A stretch of 64,000 bases of DNA, taken from Dreissena polymorpha (taxonomy: Eukaryota > Mollusca > Bivalvia > Myida > Dreissenidae). The stretch is from positions 80,876,107 to 80,940,106 of the forward strand of contig NC_068356.1 in the NCBI RefSeq assembly GCF_020536995.1, given 5' to 3'. Under the pieces are notes generated by a model. It saw only the letters and a program-made list of their open reading frames with translations. It was not told where the DNA came from and searched no databases. This document shows positions 36,945-49,093 of this stretch, piece after piece (within the stretch, counting starts at the first letter, position 1; each line of letters starts with the position of its first letter). Made by a program: the position numbers and the translations under genes.

Positions 36945-37270
36945 ACGTTTACACCTGTATGGCATACCATTGCACAATGACATTCAAACTAGCATTAGTT
37001 GATTAAAACATATACGCTTCTCTGGCGTACCATTAAACAATTACATTAAAACTAACAACAAAGCAGTAAAACATATGCGATAGTATGGCATGCCATTTAC
37101 AATAACATTTAAACAGACGGGAATCGATTAAACATAAACGCTATTATGGCAAACCATTACGCCACGACATTAAATATAAAAAACAAAATGTGAATAAAAT
37201 AATTACGACTTCATGGCATACCATTAAGATACTTGCATTCAAACTTACAGCAGGTGAATGAAACATTACA
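36945..37270. repeat. Decayed tandem array of about 62-bp units
   Basis: The motif TATGGCATACCATT and variants recur at about 36958, 37020, 37085, 37144 and 37211. Each is followed by an ACATTNAAAC-like block and then TTAAAACATA-like sequence. Five diverged units. Confidence 0.75.
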
Positions 37271-38588
37271 TACATTATTATGCTGAAGTTAACCATAAAT
37301 TGTTCGTGGAGATAAAACTGGACGCAGTTTATCGAAACGTACTGAACAGTTTCCGACAGTTGAGAGCGTTAATTTACGTATATTTTTCTGAAGGATCATC
37401 ATATACAAACGCGTCATTTCTGGAACTGTTATGTACTCCATTTATGCTGCACGTTATTAACAACTTCAAACTATAATGTAGGGTATGCTGTAATCTAAAT
37501 AATACAACGTTATATATAGTTCCGCGATTTTGGTCAATTATTCATAACTGGTGTGTAAATGACACGTCTTAATGAAGCATGATGCGATTAATGGCCATAA
37601 CGTTATTGCTAAATACAGACGGCTTATTGCCGTCTTATAATTAGATTTAGTAAGATGTATTGTGATGTATAAATTACTTTTTGTTTATTTGATCATATAA
37701 TAAAATGAATATTGACTTCCTGGAGAAGGATAGTGCGTTATTTCAACCTCCAATAAAAATTGTTGTTGCAAAAGCATCGGTCGACAGTTTTTTCTCGGGT
37801 TGACATAACGCAACCCTGGAAGTCGATATGTATATAAATTTCACCGTTGCGTTATTTTAAGTTTTAAATATATTTTAGTTCTTGCAGACAAATTGTTGCG
37901 ATAAATACTCAATATGTTTATAACACTTTATAACATCGGCGCATGACATTGTGTACTTACCAATCGGTTCGTTTATGCTGCACACATAATTATGGAAAAA
38001 CAATGATTCTTTCTTGATGCACGATAACGTCGTCATTTTGGTTAGGATATGCAGAATTCATTTTTTCATCTACTTATTTATGGCAAACTTCAGTCTTATG
38101 GCGTTTCTGAAGTGTCAGCGGGAATCTGAAAAAGATATTGGAAAATGATGTGCACTCAACGGAACTTGTACTGGATCATTTTCATTATTCTTATTTCGTA
38201 AAGATATAAATTTTAAATTGAGCACATTGTCGTTTAAATATTTTTTTACGATGAGATCAATGTGTCAACCTGCCATCAGTGCAACTAGTTGACATAGATA
38301 ATTACAGGCAAAAGAAATTGATACTTATTTATTGCACATTCAATTGAAATGAAATTTATAACGGTTTTCACCAATGTAAAATGTTATTATATTGTGCCAT
38401 TGTATGACTTTTTGTTTTAGGGTATTGCTTGTGAATTTGTGGAATTGTATGTTATTTCGAATAAAATGTAAAGGCGATATTTAAGTGTAACATTCGTTCT
38501 CATTTTAAAGCTTGACGAAATCCGTCGATATAGTATTGAGAAAGAAAGAAAAAGTGTGTTATCGGATGTGTCTGTCTCAGATGTCTAA
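37271..38588. other. Non-coding stretch
   Basis: No exon. There is a small perfect hairpin at about 37616-37634 (AGACGGCTTATTGCCGTCT) and a weak inverted pair around 37715-37830 (GACTTCCTGG and CCTGGAAGTC). Confidence 0.45.
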
Positions 38589-39060
38589 CGTATGGAAACG
38601 TATATGGTACACCCTGATACTGTGATGATGTCAACATTCTATGACGGCATGATATGAAAAAGGTGTAATGGCGTAAAAAACAACTCATCGTGTCGACTAA
38701 AACTAGGATGTCAAGTCATTTTCACAAGAGCATGAAGCCTAAAATTATGTTGATTTATCGACATAAGATAAGTTGTCAAGACTTAAACAACCCGCATGTT
38801 GACATAAGAGCCTAAATCTCTGACGATATTTTAACCTTTAGCCGTCTTGTAAATTTAACTATTTCTGTGTTGTTTACTGTATGACGGTATATATCTTGAT
38901 GACTTGCAAGCAACATAATGTTGACATGGTAATATAACTGAAGGAGTCGATATAATTTCTGTGGACAAAGGGCGTTGTTTAAAAATTATGAAGCGTTTAT
39001 GGTACCAAAATAATATGGTCATGCCGGATTAGTTTATATCGACTTACTGTGAAATTTTTT
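38589..39060. mobile_element. Inverted-repeat element, GGAAACGTATATGGTACACC family, copy 1
   Basis: The left end is GTATGGAAACGTATATGGTA, followed by GATGATGTCAACATTCTATG and CTCATCGTGTCGACTAAAAC. A second end-like sequence (AAGCGTTTATGGTACC then TGGTCATGCCGG) near 38992 runs in the same direction, so two copies may abut. The family recurs at 46765-47128, where the right end is the inverse of the left end seen here. Confidence 0.65.
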
Positions 39061-39239
39061 ATTTATTTTTTAGTTCAGTTTTTATTGTGCTATATTGTTT
39101 TGTTTATTTTTGCTCATTTTTAGTTCAATTTTTATCGCAAATGTTCTATTGAGCGTACTTCAGTACTTTCAGTACGATTCATCCATACACTAGTGCTGTA
39201 TGGCTTTTACATAGATAGTGACACTTTTGTTCAGTTCTT

Positions 39240-39905
39240 TCAGATAAACCTAATTGAGGGACATTTTTTTTAAGTTTAAACGTGATATGTCTGCTGTTAA
39301 TCTTAATTTTGTTATCCGACATTTTGTTTATATTGTTTTGGCGTTGTCCATCCGTCCGTCCTTCCGTCCGTCCGTCCGGCACTTTTGTGTCCGGAGCCAT
39401 ATCTTAGAAGTGCTGTGGCGGATTTTATTGAAACTTGGTATGAGTATATATATGGATAAGAGGATGATGCACGCAAATGGCATTGTACACCATCTGTTAA
39501 TAATGGAGTTATGATCCTTTATATCTTGAAAAAAATGCGTTTTAATATAAGCTTAGGGATTTATCTCTATTAACACATGAGTCAGAGCCATGCAACTTGC
39601 CATAGTTGTTCTCAATCATCTGGGGGACGCCCCGGGTGCTTCACATTCAACACCCATAATTCTAGGGTCTAAGGTCAAGGTCACACATTGAGGTCAAATG
39701 TCACAAATTTGATTCATTATTAGGTCATTCCTTTACTATGCATCAAAGGATTATGTATTAACTGCATTTTATTGTCTGCAAACCCATCAAATGAGTTAAA
39801 AAAATAATTGAGAAAAGGCACAACCCTTCACCTATACCTTTTCTTTTAGTTCTACACCCATCCATAAACACAATTTATTTGGCAGGGATATTAATTCAAG
39901 GAATT
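39240..39905. repeat. Bivalve-type dispersed repeat with (CCGT)n
   Basis: Contains the TCCGTCCGTCC microsatellite at 39348-39379, then CATATCTTAGAAGTGCTG, TTGAAACTTGGTATGAGT and GGTCAAGGTCACACATTGAG. Phrases of this style recur in the other satellite-like blocks of the window. Non-coding. Confidence 0.6.
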
Positions 39906-39909
39906 TGCT

Positions 39910-40735
39910 TGTTATTTTAATGTTTGTATGTTTATGATATATTATTCTCAAAATGATGGAGGTCAAGTGTTTTTGTTTTTTATGCCCCGAAGGAGGGCAT
40001 ATAGTGATCGGACTGTCCGTCATACTTTTTTTTGTTAAATGCTTATTACTTCTATGTCACTTCAGATGTAACCTTCATATTTGGTATGCATGTGTACATG
40101 AACAAGGCCTTTCCATGCGCACACACATTTTGAACCCTTTGACCTTGACCTTGAACTTATGGTCCGCGTTTGGGTTTCAAAATCTGCGTTAGGGTGTCAC
40201 AAAATCCTCATATTACTTCTATGTCGCTTCAGATGTAACCTTCATATTTGGTAAGCAGGCATATATGAACAAGACCTTACCATACGCACAAATATTTTGA
40301 CCCCTTTGACCTTGACCTTGAACTTAGGGTCCGCGTTTATGTTTCAAAATCAGCGTTTAGGTTTCGAAAAATGCTCATAACTTCTATCAAAGCATTTTTC
40401 GGGGGCATATGTCATACTATGGAGACAGCTCTTCTTTATTCAACTTTAACCATTTCTATAATATTCAAAACATTTGAATGGAAGTACAAAACACTGTTAT
40501 TCATGTCAATGTAATCATTCTGATTAGATGAGTTATTGCCCATAATGTTTGTATGTTTATGATATATTTTTCTACAAATAATGGACGTTCAAATGTTGCT
40601 GTTGTTTTTTCAACTTTAACCATTTCTATAATTCTGAAAACATTTGAATGAAGCTACAAAACAATGTTATTCATGTCAATGTAAATCATTCTGATTCGAT
40701 GAGTTATTGCCCTTTGATGCCATAGGCATTATAAG
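39910..40735. repeat. Two repeat units, the first split by an insertion
   Basis: The unit GTTTGTATGTTTATGATATA ... CAACTTTAACCATTTCTATA ... TGATGAGTTATTGCCC appears whole at about 40545-40735. It is also present in two pieces, at 39918-39975 and 40434-40545, separated by the element at 39976-40433. The intact unit shows the uninterrupted site. Confidence 0.75.
39976..40433. mobile_element. Nested element with ATGCCCCGAAGG ends
   Basis: Starts TATGCCCCGAAGGAGGGCAT and ends in the inverse style TTTTTCGGGGGCATATGTCA. It contains two direct units of about 168 bp, each with TTCAGATGTAACCTTCATAT and TTTGACCTTGACCTTGAACT. Non-coding, and inserted in the repeat unit described at 39910. Confidence 0.7.
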
Positions 40736-40894
40736 GTATAACCTTTTAGGTTTCTGCACTCAGCAGCCAAAAATTGAATTTATATTAAAAAAATAGAAGT
40801 ACCAAGATGCGCATATGGTCACATATGTATAAACATACATACGTACATACGTACATACGTATGTATCTACGTACGTGACGGAAAAGTAGAGCGC

Positions 40895-41990
40895 TCCGTC
40901 CTTCAACAGCTATTGGTCCTTTCAATGCCTGTGTCAACAAATTGGCTGCCCAGTGTTGAGCTCACATAAGCACTTTAGTGCTCATGTTTATATTTGATCG
41001 ACCTGTGTCCGTCGTGAACCTTTGCCTTAGGAACACTAGAGACCGCATTTCTTCTCCGATCTTCATGAAACTTTGTCAGGACATTTGCCCAAATCATACT
41101 TAAACTGAGTTCTAATCTGGTCATGTGGGGTCGAAAACTAGGTCACTTGGTCAAACAAATAAAGACCTTGTGAATACTCTAGAAGTCACATTGACTTTGC
41201 CAAAATGTTTGTGTAAAGGATATGTCGCTTCTTGAGTTTGAAAATGGTTCTGGTCGGTTGAGAAACATGGCCGCCAGGGGGGCGGGGCAGTTTTCCGGAC
41301 ATGGCTATAAAGTTACATTGTAAGTCACATTTTTTCCCTATCATGAAACTTGGTCAGAATATTGGTTTTATTGATATCATGGACGAGTTCGAAAATGGTC
41401 AAAATCGGTGGGAAAGTATGGCTTTCAGGGTGTGGGGCAGTTTTCTCTATATGTATAGTTTGTTTGAAACTGGTTCTGGTCCGTCAAAAAACATAGCCAC
41501 TGTGGGGTCATTTTCCATATATTTTATGTAGGGAAAGAAACTTGTGAACACCCTTAAAGTCACTTTCTTTTGCCAATCATTATGAAACTTAGTCAGAAAA
41601 TTGGTATTATTGATTTTTCAGACAAGTTCGAAATTGGTACTGATAGGTGGGGCAGTTTTCTCTTTTTGTTTATAATATAAACATGTGAAAACTCTAGAAG
41701 TTGCATTTTAAGCCCAATATACATGAACTTTGGTTAAAACTTGTGTTTCCTTGACACTTTTGAGTTGTTAAATGGTTCTGGTCAATCAGTATTAAAACCC
41801 ATGTCTACCAGGGGATCTGGTAATTTTGTATATATGCTTATATTAAATTCTTTGGAAGACCTAAACCTTGAATTGAAGTCAGCCTTTGTCATATAAATGT
41901 TCTGAATTATTTGCACACGAGTTAAACTCGTCTTTCTTTTGATCTCATTCCATCAGATGAACGACCTAGGGCCTCTTTGCCCTCTTGTTT
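40895..41990. repeat. Degenerate satellite-like block, about 170-bp units
   Basis: About five units with CATGAAACTTGGTCAGAA, GAGTTCGAAAATGGT and GGGGCAGTTTTC, ending in CCTAGGGCCTCTTTGCCCTC. The wording is close to the tandem array at 62750-63720, so both probably belong to one old bivalve repeat superfamily. Confidence 0.7.
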
Positions 41991-42012
41991 GTGTTACTTG
42001 TTTTGTTGTTTA

Positions 42013-43408
42013 AGTAGATATCACTTTCTGAAATAGTCAGAGGTGGTTGGAGTAATGTCAAATAATAATTCCTCATATTAGCATTCTATATTAAGTTTGG
42101 AACAATATGCAGAACTAAAATAACATATACTTAAGTGATACATGAACCAGTTCTAATGAAATCTTTCAAAAAGAGAAAATAATCACATGTTTTAACCTTA
42201 TAAACAACTTTCTTCTTGGGCGTTGTAAGTCCTTATTTTCTTTTTTTTGTTCATAAATCCATTGACACCAGCTGGAACCTACTGTAGAAGATAATGCTAG
42301 AGTATGATTAAACATAACAGACTTGAAACACTGAAAAAAAAAGATCTTTTTGTAAGAAAAAATGTAAACAAATGGAGTCTAAAAGTAGTTGGAAAAAGTA
42401 TGGTTGACCACGATGACAAATATAAATTTGATTGAAACTTTTGGAAACAGTGTAAAATATCACTTTTACAAACACTTTGATACATATAGGATCTGGCACA
42501 AGTTGTCATATCATACCATATTTTATTAAACGAGTTCAGGAATTTTGTTATAAGCGAGCCTTTGGCGAGCTTACTAACGAATTTCCTGGACGAGTTTAAT
42601 AAAATATAGTATGATATGACAACGAGTGTCAGATCTTTTTTATCACATGTTTTAAATGAGCAAATTAAATAAATATTTACGCAAACATAATGATAAATCC
42701 CGAATGTTGTTTATATTTCGTGACGTCATTTGACGTTGCAACGTCATTTCAGCAAAATAACAAAATGCGATTGGTCAATAAACGATAACTAAGCCAATGA
42801 AAACGCTTAAAAATGTTGTATTACACATGTGTAATAAAAAAAAATATGTAATGGTTATATTAAATGGGAAACAGGGTATAGCATGTGATAAATCCTTATC
42901 TTTATAGTACTAACATACGCTATAAAATAAAAGCAATTTAATTAACATGTTTTCAATATTTATGTATCTTTCATATTATATTTTTTTAAACTATCATTTC
43001 TGGCCCACCATACTTTTTCAAGTGTACTATTTTTTTCTCTTGTTGTTTACATTCTTTTCTTGCACAAAAGTATCCCTTTTTCAGTGCTTCTAGTGTGTTA
43101 TATTTAATAATACTTCAACATTATCTTGTACAGTAGTGTAGGTTCCAGCTGGTGTCAATGTTTTTATGAACAAAACAAGAAAATAAGGACTTCCAAAGCC
43201 CAAGAAGAAAGTGGTTTATAAGGTGAAAACATGTTATTATTTACTCTTTTTGAAAGATTTCATTAGAACTTGTTCATGTATCACTGAAGTATATGTTATT
43301 TTAATTGTGCACATTGTTCCAAACTTAATAATATAATGTTAATATAAGCAATTACATTATCCCACCCACTTCTGACCATTTCAGAAAGTGATATGTCCTC
43401 TACTTTGT
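42013..43408. mobile_element. Large palindromic element, about 400-bp arms
   Basis: The left arm (42013 to about 42425) and right arm (about 43003-43408) are inverted copies with roughly 85% identity by eye. Shared stretches include GATACATGAACCAGTTCTAA, AATGAAATCTTTCAAAAAGA and TTGACACCAGCTGGAACCTA. The loop holds a separate foldback element (42475-42897). The reading frames inside are short and not conserved between arms. It looks like a foldback DNA transposon or a MITE with very long terminal inverted repeats. Confidence 0.85.
42475..42897. mobile_element. Foldback element, copy 2, nested in the palindrome
   Basis: Same parts as 3334-3770: the palindrome around TACCATATTTTATTAAACGA, then CGTGACGTCATTTGACGTTG and a tail ending GCATGTGATAAAT. 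It sits in the spacer of the palindrome at 42013-43408, so it inserted later or is carried by it. Confidence 0.85.
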
Positions 43409-44286
43409 TTTCATTTGTCTTACTTATTCTGAATAAGTACTGAAGAACAGTTTGAAACTCATTAGCTGTTATGTTGTTTTATAAATAATCTTTTTAAATT
43501 TGATATTTAGAATAAGAGATTTATAATTTAAATTATAAGCTTCTATGCTAAGATTTGAAGCTAAGATTGGAAGCTCAACTTTTGTTAAATCTGAATAAAG
43601 TTTTTATTGAATCGGATTTTAATGCTCACCATTATAGTATCTGCTTGATACTTCACTGCAGCTATTAAAGTGTTATCTTGAACGCGCTTTCCGGTCTTTT
43701 AAATGTAAGATGTTTAGTTGTATGTAGTTGAAAATGTGCATGTTTTTTTGTGAGGAACTAATTTGCATAAAGCCCAATTGAATACCAAAACAAACCTACT
43801 TACATCGACGAAGCGAAGAAAAGATCGTTTCAATTCTTATACATGTTATTACAATATCAGTCTGCATGTGCATATGTTTTTAATGGTTTGGCTAAAAGAC
43901 AATATAATTTGGGATTTATTCGTGCATGAATTTAGTAAGCGCCTCTTTTTCCAATACGCAGTTTCGACTGTGTACATGTCGCACATTAATTAATCCAAGT
44001 AGTCCCAAGCTCGATTTCCTCGTGCGCTTCGTGGAGGCAACTTCATTGAATATTAAAGCCCAGTCAAATGATATACTAAAGCCAATCAGAATAATGTACC
44101 CTAGTGAAATATATATAGGGCACTTTTAATAATGTAATCAACTGCAAGAAAAATAAAATGCCATTAAAGTCAAGCGTTACTTTTATATTCGCCGTTCATT
44201 TTTGTCGTTTTACAATGATGACTGCACGTATAATTGGCGATTAAATGCAACATTCGCTTTCAATAACACATTAATAATCCGGTTGA

Positions 44287-44340
<54 letters not shown>

Positions 44341-45415
44341 TCAGACCATAGACCGATCTAGTCAAGGTTACGTGTATCACCACTCATATAAAACTATACC
44401 GGATCGTAAACAAATATTTCATTTTTTTTTTAAATATTTTGAAAAATAAGGTGCGATGTGGACATAATACTAGCTTTGAGGACTGTGCATGTTTTGGTAT
44501 TATTGACACAGCTGAGTAGGTGATTTCACTTTAGTGAAAATGTTGACGGACGACGAAGAAAGACCGATCACATTAACTAGCCCTAAAATTGATCTACAAA
44601 TAGCCCAATTTTGTGTCATATTTGAATAATTTTCTATTTCCTCAAAAACGCATTATTTGACCATTCAAAAAATAAAGATCGAATTGCAGTATGAACATTA
44701 ATTTCAAACATGTACTATAAACACTAGAGTTTCAGGAACAGCAAATCAAGTAAGAATATACAAAATTAATATATCATAAATTTGCGCCCGTGTTAATATT
44801 AAATATAAGATTTACAACAGTCGTTTCGTTTAATATATTGAAGTTTGAAATGAAATGTTACTAAATATTTTGAAAGAACCATATTTTGAAAGGAACATTC
44901 CACAATTAACGAGGATTTCATAACTAAATGACCGCCATGTTTTCAAACAATTAGTGACGTTTCATTCATTCTTTTGCAATCTAACAATGAAATGATGAAC
45001 ATGATTAATCTGTTTTGCCAAGTTTGCAATGTCTGTAAATGTGTACAACAATATGAGTGAATTTATATTAGCAAAGAAAAAAAAACGTTTAACAACTTCA
45101 TGATCAATTCCAATAACGAGAATATCAATTTTGTGTTGCTTATCGACACATTGTAAATAAAACTCTAAACGAAACTTACTTGAACTAAACTAACTTAACG
45201 ATTAAATTTGCAAAATATAACCATTTTTCAAGCATATATTTTTGCATATGTAATTAGTAACCATCTAATATTTCAGTCAAGGCCAAGAACAAAGAAGTCG
45301 CACGTTAAATCGATTCAGGAATTGGCAGTTGCTCCCGCCGCATTTCACACACATGTTCTAGGACGGGTATGAAGTCATCTTTACATCCAAAGTGTGGTTT
45401 CTTTACAAAGTATCT
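43409..45415. other. Intergenic or intronic sequence with one microsatellite
   Basis: No supported exon; the frames at 43763-44129 overlap one another in different frames without support. Contains the TA microsatellite at 44287-44338. Confidence 0.45.
44287..44338. repeat. (TA)n microsatellite
   Basis: About 50 bp of uninterrupted alternating AT. Confidence 0.97.
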
Positions 45416-45418
45416 CTC

Positions 45419-46438
45419 TTAAATACGATCAATGGTTTCCAATTCGCAAGGAAGCCGAAATGAAAAATCTCGTGTTCCAAACGCCTCAGGCTGGTAGTAA
45501 CTTACTATCGGTATCCCATTTGGTGCTTCCACATGTCTTTGCTGCCGAATCCGATGAGAATTCCATAGATGGGCGAAAGAGTTCAGATCACGTTGTATTA
45601 ATGGTATGAAACAGAATCCCAAGCATTCTAAATGCACAGGATCATCAATCCGAAGCAAGCCGCTGTCTACCATATCCTTAAAATAGTTCCTCCAAAACAC
45701 AGTAGAACTGACTTAAATTTACCCACAAACGTTCAATTCTTTGATTGCCAGTGAATCTCCCAGTGATGTAACTGTTCATTCCAGACATGTTATCCCTGTC
45801 ATTAAACCTAAACGCTATCTGCATAGCCCGTACCCAAACGTTTTCTGTCCCTGCATCGCCACGAACCAGACGTGGAACGCGACCAATCCGTTTCACAAAG
45901 TAAACAAAGAAGCCCGTGATAATTCGAGGTTCATTATTCGAATAGCATGCCTCTAGCCATAATATGCATCTGGAAAATCCATCAACCGCCCCGTGTATAG
46001 CAATTCCAAAAGGCTTTAGCTTATCATACCCATCAATGTGTAGAGTAAAATTAGGACCTTTATTGGTATAGACTCTGCGTCGCAGGCGATGTGCAGACCT
46101 GAGAGCAACACCCTCAGGGTCAATTACCTTCAATACACACCTTGTTTCTTGGCTTACTTTGACATTTGTGGTTGTGTTGACCAGTTTCCATATAGTTTTA
46201 TAACCACATACAGCCATCCCTCTTTTATATACTGAGCGAATCGCTCGTATAACGTCTGGAAGAGGAGATGACGCGTTGTGTCTTTGGAGCCCTAACCTTC
46301 GCAGTATCCGTTTCAGTTGACTCAAACTGAGAGCAGTGTTGTGTAGGAAAAGCAAAAATCCACATATATCCAGACGCGTATAGCCCTGTTTGTGATAACG
46401 CGAAATCCAAACATCCCTTTCTTGATTTGAAAGTACAG
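45419..46438 (-). mobile_element. Transposon-type DDE integrase domain, broken
   Basis: Minus-strand coding remnant of about 330 residues in more than one frame, broken at least once. The N-terminal part has SLSQLKRILRRLGLQR, a helix-turn-helix-like stretch. The catalytic core shows LHIDGYDKLKPFGIAIHG (first D), GFSRCILWLEA, VRGDAGTENVWV (second D) and NQRIERLWVN (E), with 40 residues between the second D and the E. The C-terminal part has HLECLGFCFIPLIQRDLNSF and LWNSHRIR. From memory, integrase-like proteins with the phrases DGYDKLKPFGIAIHG and ECLRFCF are widespread in fish and invertebrates and are linked to transposable elements. I cannot assign the superfamily and see no clear terminal repeats. 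No sign that it is a working host gene. Confidence 0.75.
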
Positions 46439-46764
46439 CTTACGAATAGTCAACATATATCAGTGCCACAAAGACACAAATCTGCAATATAAAAAAGTTG
46501 TGAGTCGTTAAACACACGTTTTGCATGTACTAGTTAAAGAAAAATATCTAAATGAATCAATCGAGATTTGAGCTCTCTAAATGCTCATAAAACTCAACGA
46601 ACACATAGTTATTTCTTGTTTGCAAACCGTGTATGTTATTTGTACCTTTATACCAAGCATTCCTGCTGTAAAAATGGACTGTCTGAGGTCTTGCGTGTTT
46701 CGAAAGAATATACCAGAAACTAAAAATCTGTTCGACGCCGGAAGTCATGAGCCAATGTTGCAAT

Positions 46765-47128
46765 AATGTGATGATGTCAAAATTTTACGACGGCATGATA
46801 TGAAAAAGGTGTCTTGGCGTAAAAAAGAACTCATCGTGTCGACTAAAACTATGATGGCAAGTCATTTTCACAAGAGCATGACGCCACAAGTTATGTAGAT
46901 TTGTCGACTTAGATCATGTCGACCAAATATATTTTCGGGAAAAGCCGGAAACATTTACGTCGAGACTTCAACTTAATGTCGTTATGACGAGTAAAATTAA
47001 GGCGGGAAAAGCTACAAAACAATGTCGACATACCATGTTATTTCACAGTAAATCGATATAAATTATTCCGGCATGACCACAGTATTGGGGTGTACCATAT
47101 ACGTTTCCGTACTAACGCATTGAGTTTG
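46765..47128. mobile_element. Inverted-repeat element, GGAAACGTATATGGTACACC family, copy 2
   Basis: Shares GACGGCATGATATGAAAAAG, CTCATCGTGTCGACTAAAAC and ATTTTCACAAGAGCATGA with 38640-38740. Its right end GGGTGTACCATATACGTTTC is the inverse of the left end of copy 1. The matching left terminus is missing here, next to the integrase remnant. Confidence 0.7.
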
Positions 47129-48275
47129 TTACATTTGTTTTCTATATTTAACCAGTCGGGCGACTTTACCACATGATAACCGACTGTTTATTCAGTAACC
47201 GTTTGTTATGGCGTTTTATCTGAACAAGCAGAGAGCACATTAAACAGAATAATTGTTGTTATATTTCATATATATACCTCTATAGAACACTCCACTGATC
47301 AAAAACTTCAAAATTGGGAATGAAGCGTAAACAAAATCCGCAATCTTTATTACATAGATCTCGCTTAAATCATACTGATGTACCGTTTACGTTCACCCCT
47401 GGAACATACAAAGTTACAAACATGCTTTAATTTACATATCAATTGATCCGTGTATAATAAGATTCATATGAACATTCTGCTTTTTATGTTTGTTGCATCA
47501 CACTGTGTAATGTTTGCTGATATGTCAAATTGTTAACACATTACACCAATTTGTTTATTTTGACACCATAGTTGATATGAATATTCAGTGGACAAAGTAG
47601 CATATGGTTGCATATAACTTGTTTTTATTATTTCTGCATGCTGCACGACCCACAAGAATACGCATTTAAAACTCCCGGAGTCGAAATAATTTCAAAACAT
47701 GACTTAGACCATTGAAACTATATTAAACAAATAAACATGGGCAAATAAATACCTTCAAAGCTTTATACAACGTTTGCCATGTTTGATGTCAAGTTTAACC
47801 ATTATGAAGATTATGTAAAAAGATTCGCATTAATGGTTGGAAAGATAAGGCAATAACTTTAAAAGAAAAATTTAAAATTCTACATACAGTTACTCGCAAC
47901 TTAAAACCTTTACTTTAGAAATTTCACACCGGCATTCGGTGCTTCTAAAGCTGCAATTTTGAGCAAGCATACAAAAAACTCTCCAAAGATGTGAGGCTAG
48001 AAACCAGTATAAAAATTAAGTATAAATGTTGTTTTCTTATTGTTTTTCTATATACATTGAAATTGCTAGAAAATGCATTATGTAAATGTAGTTTAACACT
48101 TCTATGCATCATGCTCTCAACCATACACGCATATTTAAGGGGCATTTTCGAAGATTTTGGCATGTTTTGATGTTTGTCATTAAAAGCTTTATATTGATAA
48201 ATGTAAACATTGTATTTATAATGCTCCAGTAAAAAATCAAAACAAAAATTTTAAAAATGAAAAGCAAAGTAAACC
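47129..48275. other. Non-coding stretch, nothing recognised
   Basis: AT-rich with no supported exon. The minus-strand frames at 47945-48339 run into the tRNA-like sequence and are not credible genes. Confidence 0.45.
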
Positions 48276-48340
48276 GCAGCAGGGCTCGATCCGCTGACCC
48301 CCGGAAGTAAAAGTCTACCACTCGGCCATCCGTCCTCACA
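48276..48340 (-). repeat. tRNA-like sequence (SINE head or tRNA pseudogene)
   Basis: The minus strand has TGGCCGAGTGG, a good A box, and GGATCGAGCCC, a weak B box, at tRNA spacing. The expected acceptor stem does not close and the anticodon stem is poor, so this is not a working tRNA gene. It is probably derived from a tRNA, as many SINE heads are. Confidence 0.5.
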
Positions 48341-49043
48341 CAATGAACGATGTATCTTATATTTTATATAAGCAATCCTCGTAGTTTCACAAAATATGAC
48401 GACAACAACAGAACTCTCCAAATTATTCAATCGTTTCGCGTTGCAACGCTTTATAATTTTCAGGTTTTTAAATCGTCAAACGATGCATATAATGGCTATT
48501 TTAGAGCATCGTAAATGTTCACTATTACTGTTTCCTCGCAAATATCATGTTTGAAACGAAAATTTGCGAATCTGAAACAACTTTTTTGAGTTTTGTTAAG
48601 TTAACAAAACGTGAAAAGGCTTCTTAACAAAGCAACATCAACTGAATTGTGTACTTGTATAAAATGTATTTGATTTTTAAGTTAACTCCGAAAAGTAGTT
48701 TGCTTTTTGTAATTATGGCGTCTGTGGGGTTCTTAATTGCATTTATACTTTTATTTGTGGTTTACTTGATAGAAGCATTGCTCTAAATTTGTACGCCAAT
48801 TTGTCAATAACGTTATCGGTAACGTCACGTCGTTTTCATTTAAAAACAAAAACAATTATCATATGGCAGGTAGGTAATATTTGTATTATCTGAATATTAT
48901 CGGTAACGGTTTAAATGTTTTTCTGCAAATAATTAAAAGCCCAGCATTAAAGCTTGTTTAATGCCTCTTACATTATTGGCATTGTATTGCGCTACAAGTA
49001 AATATGAATATATTCACACATACGTTCAATTTGTATTTCGTAG

Positions 49044-49093
49044 CAAACGATAACAGTGACCGAGGCCTGGAATATAGTGATGAACAGGCGAAT
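49044..49093 (+). CDS. Candidate exon of a Cys-rich protein (chain B, first visible exon)
   Basis: The acceptor TTTGTATTTCGTAG and the strong donor AAT|GTAAGT bound a 50-nt exon. Read with two leading bases it gives NDNSDRGLEYSDEQAN, acidic and hydrophilic, and ends on a codon boundary that joins in frame to the exon at 49738. An alternative acceptor at 49057 gives one leading base instead. Phase 0 is also open, so the frame depends on the downstream exons. Whether this belongs to the gene starting at 11566 is unresolved: no exon with a matching phase-1 end is seen between 32497 and here. Confidence 0.45.

Noticed and set aside
48715-48786. Short frame MASVGFLIAFILLFVVYLIE, a possible signal peptide and first exon of the Cys-rich gene
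   Set aside because: The only donors inside it (GTGGTT, GTTTAC) give phase 0, which does not fit the exon at 49044, and they are weak.
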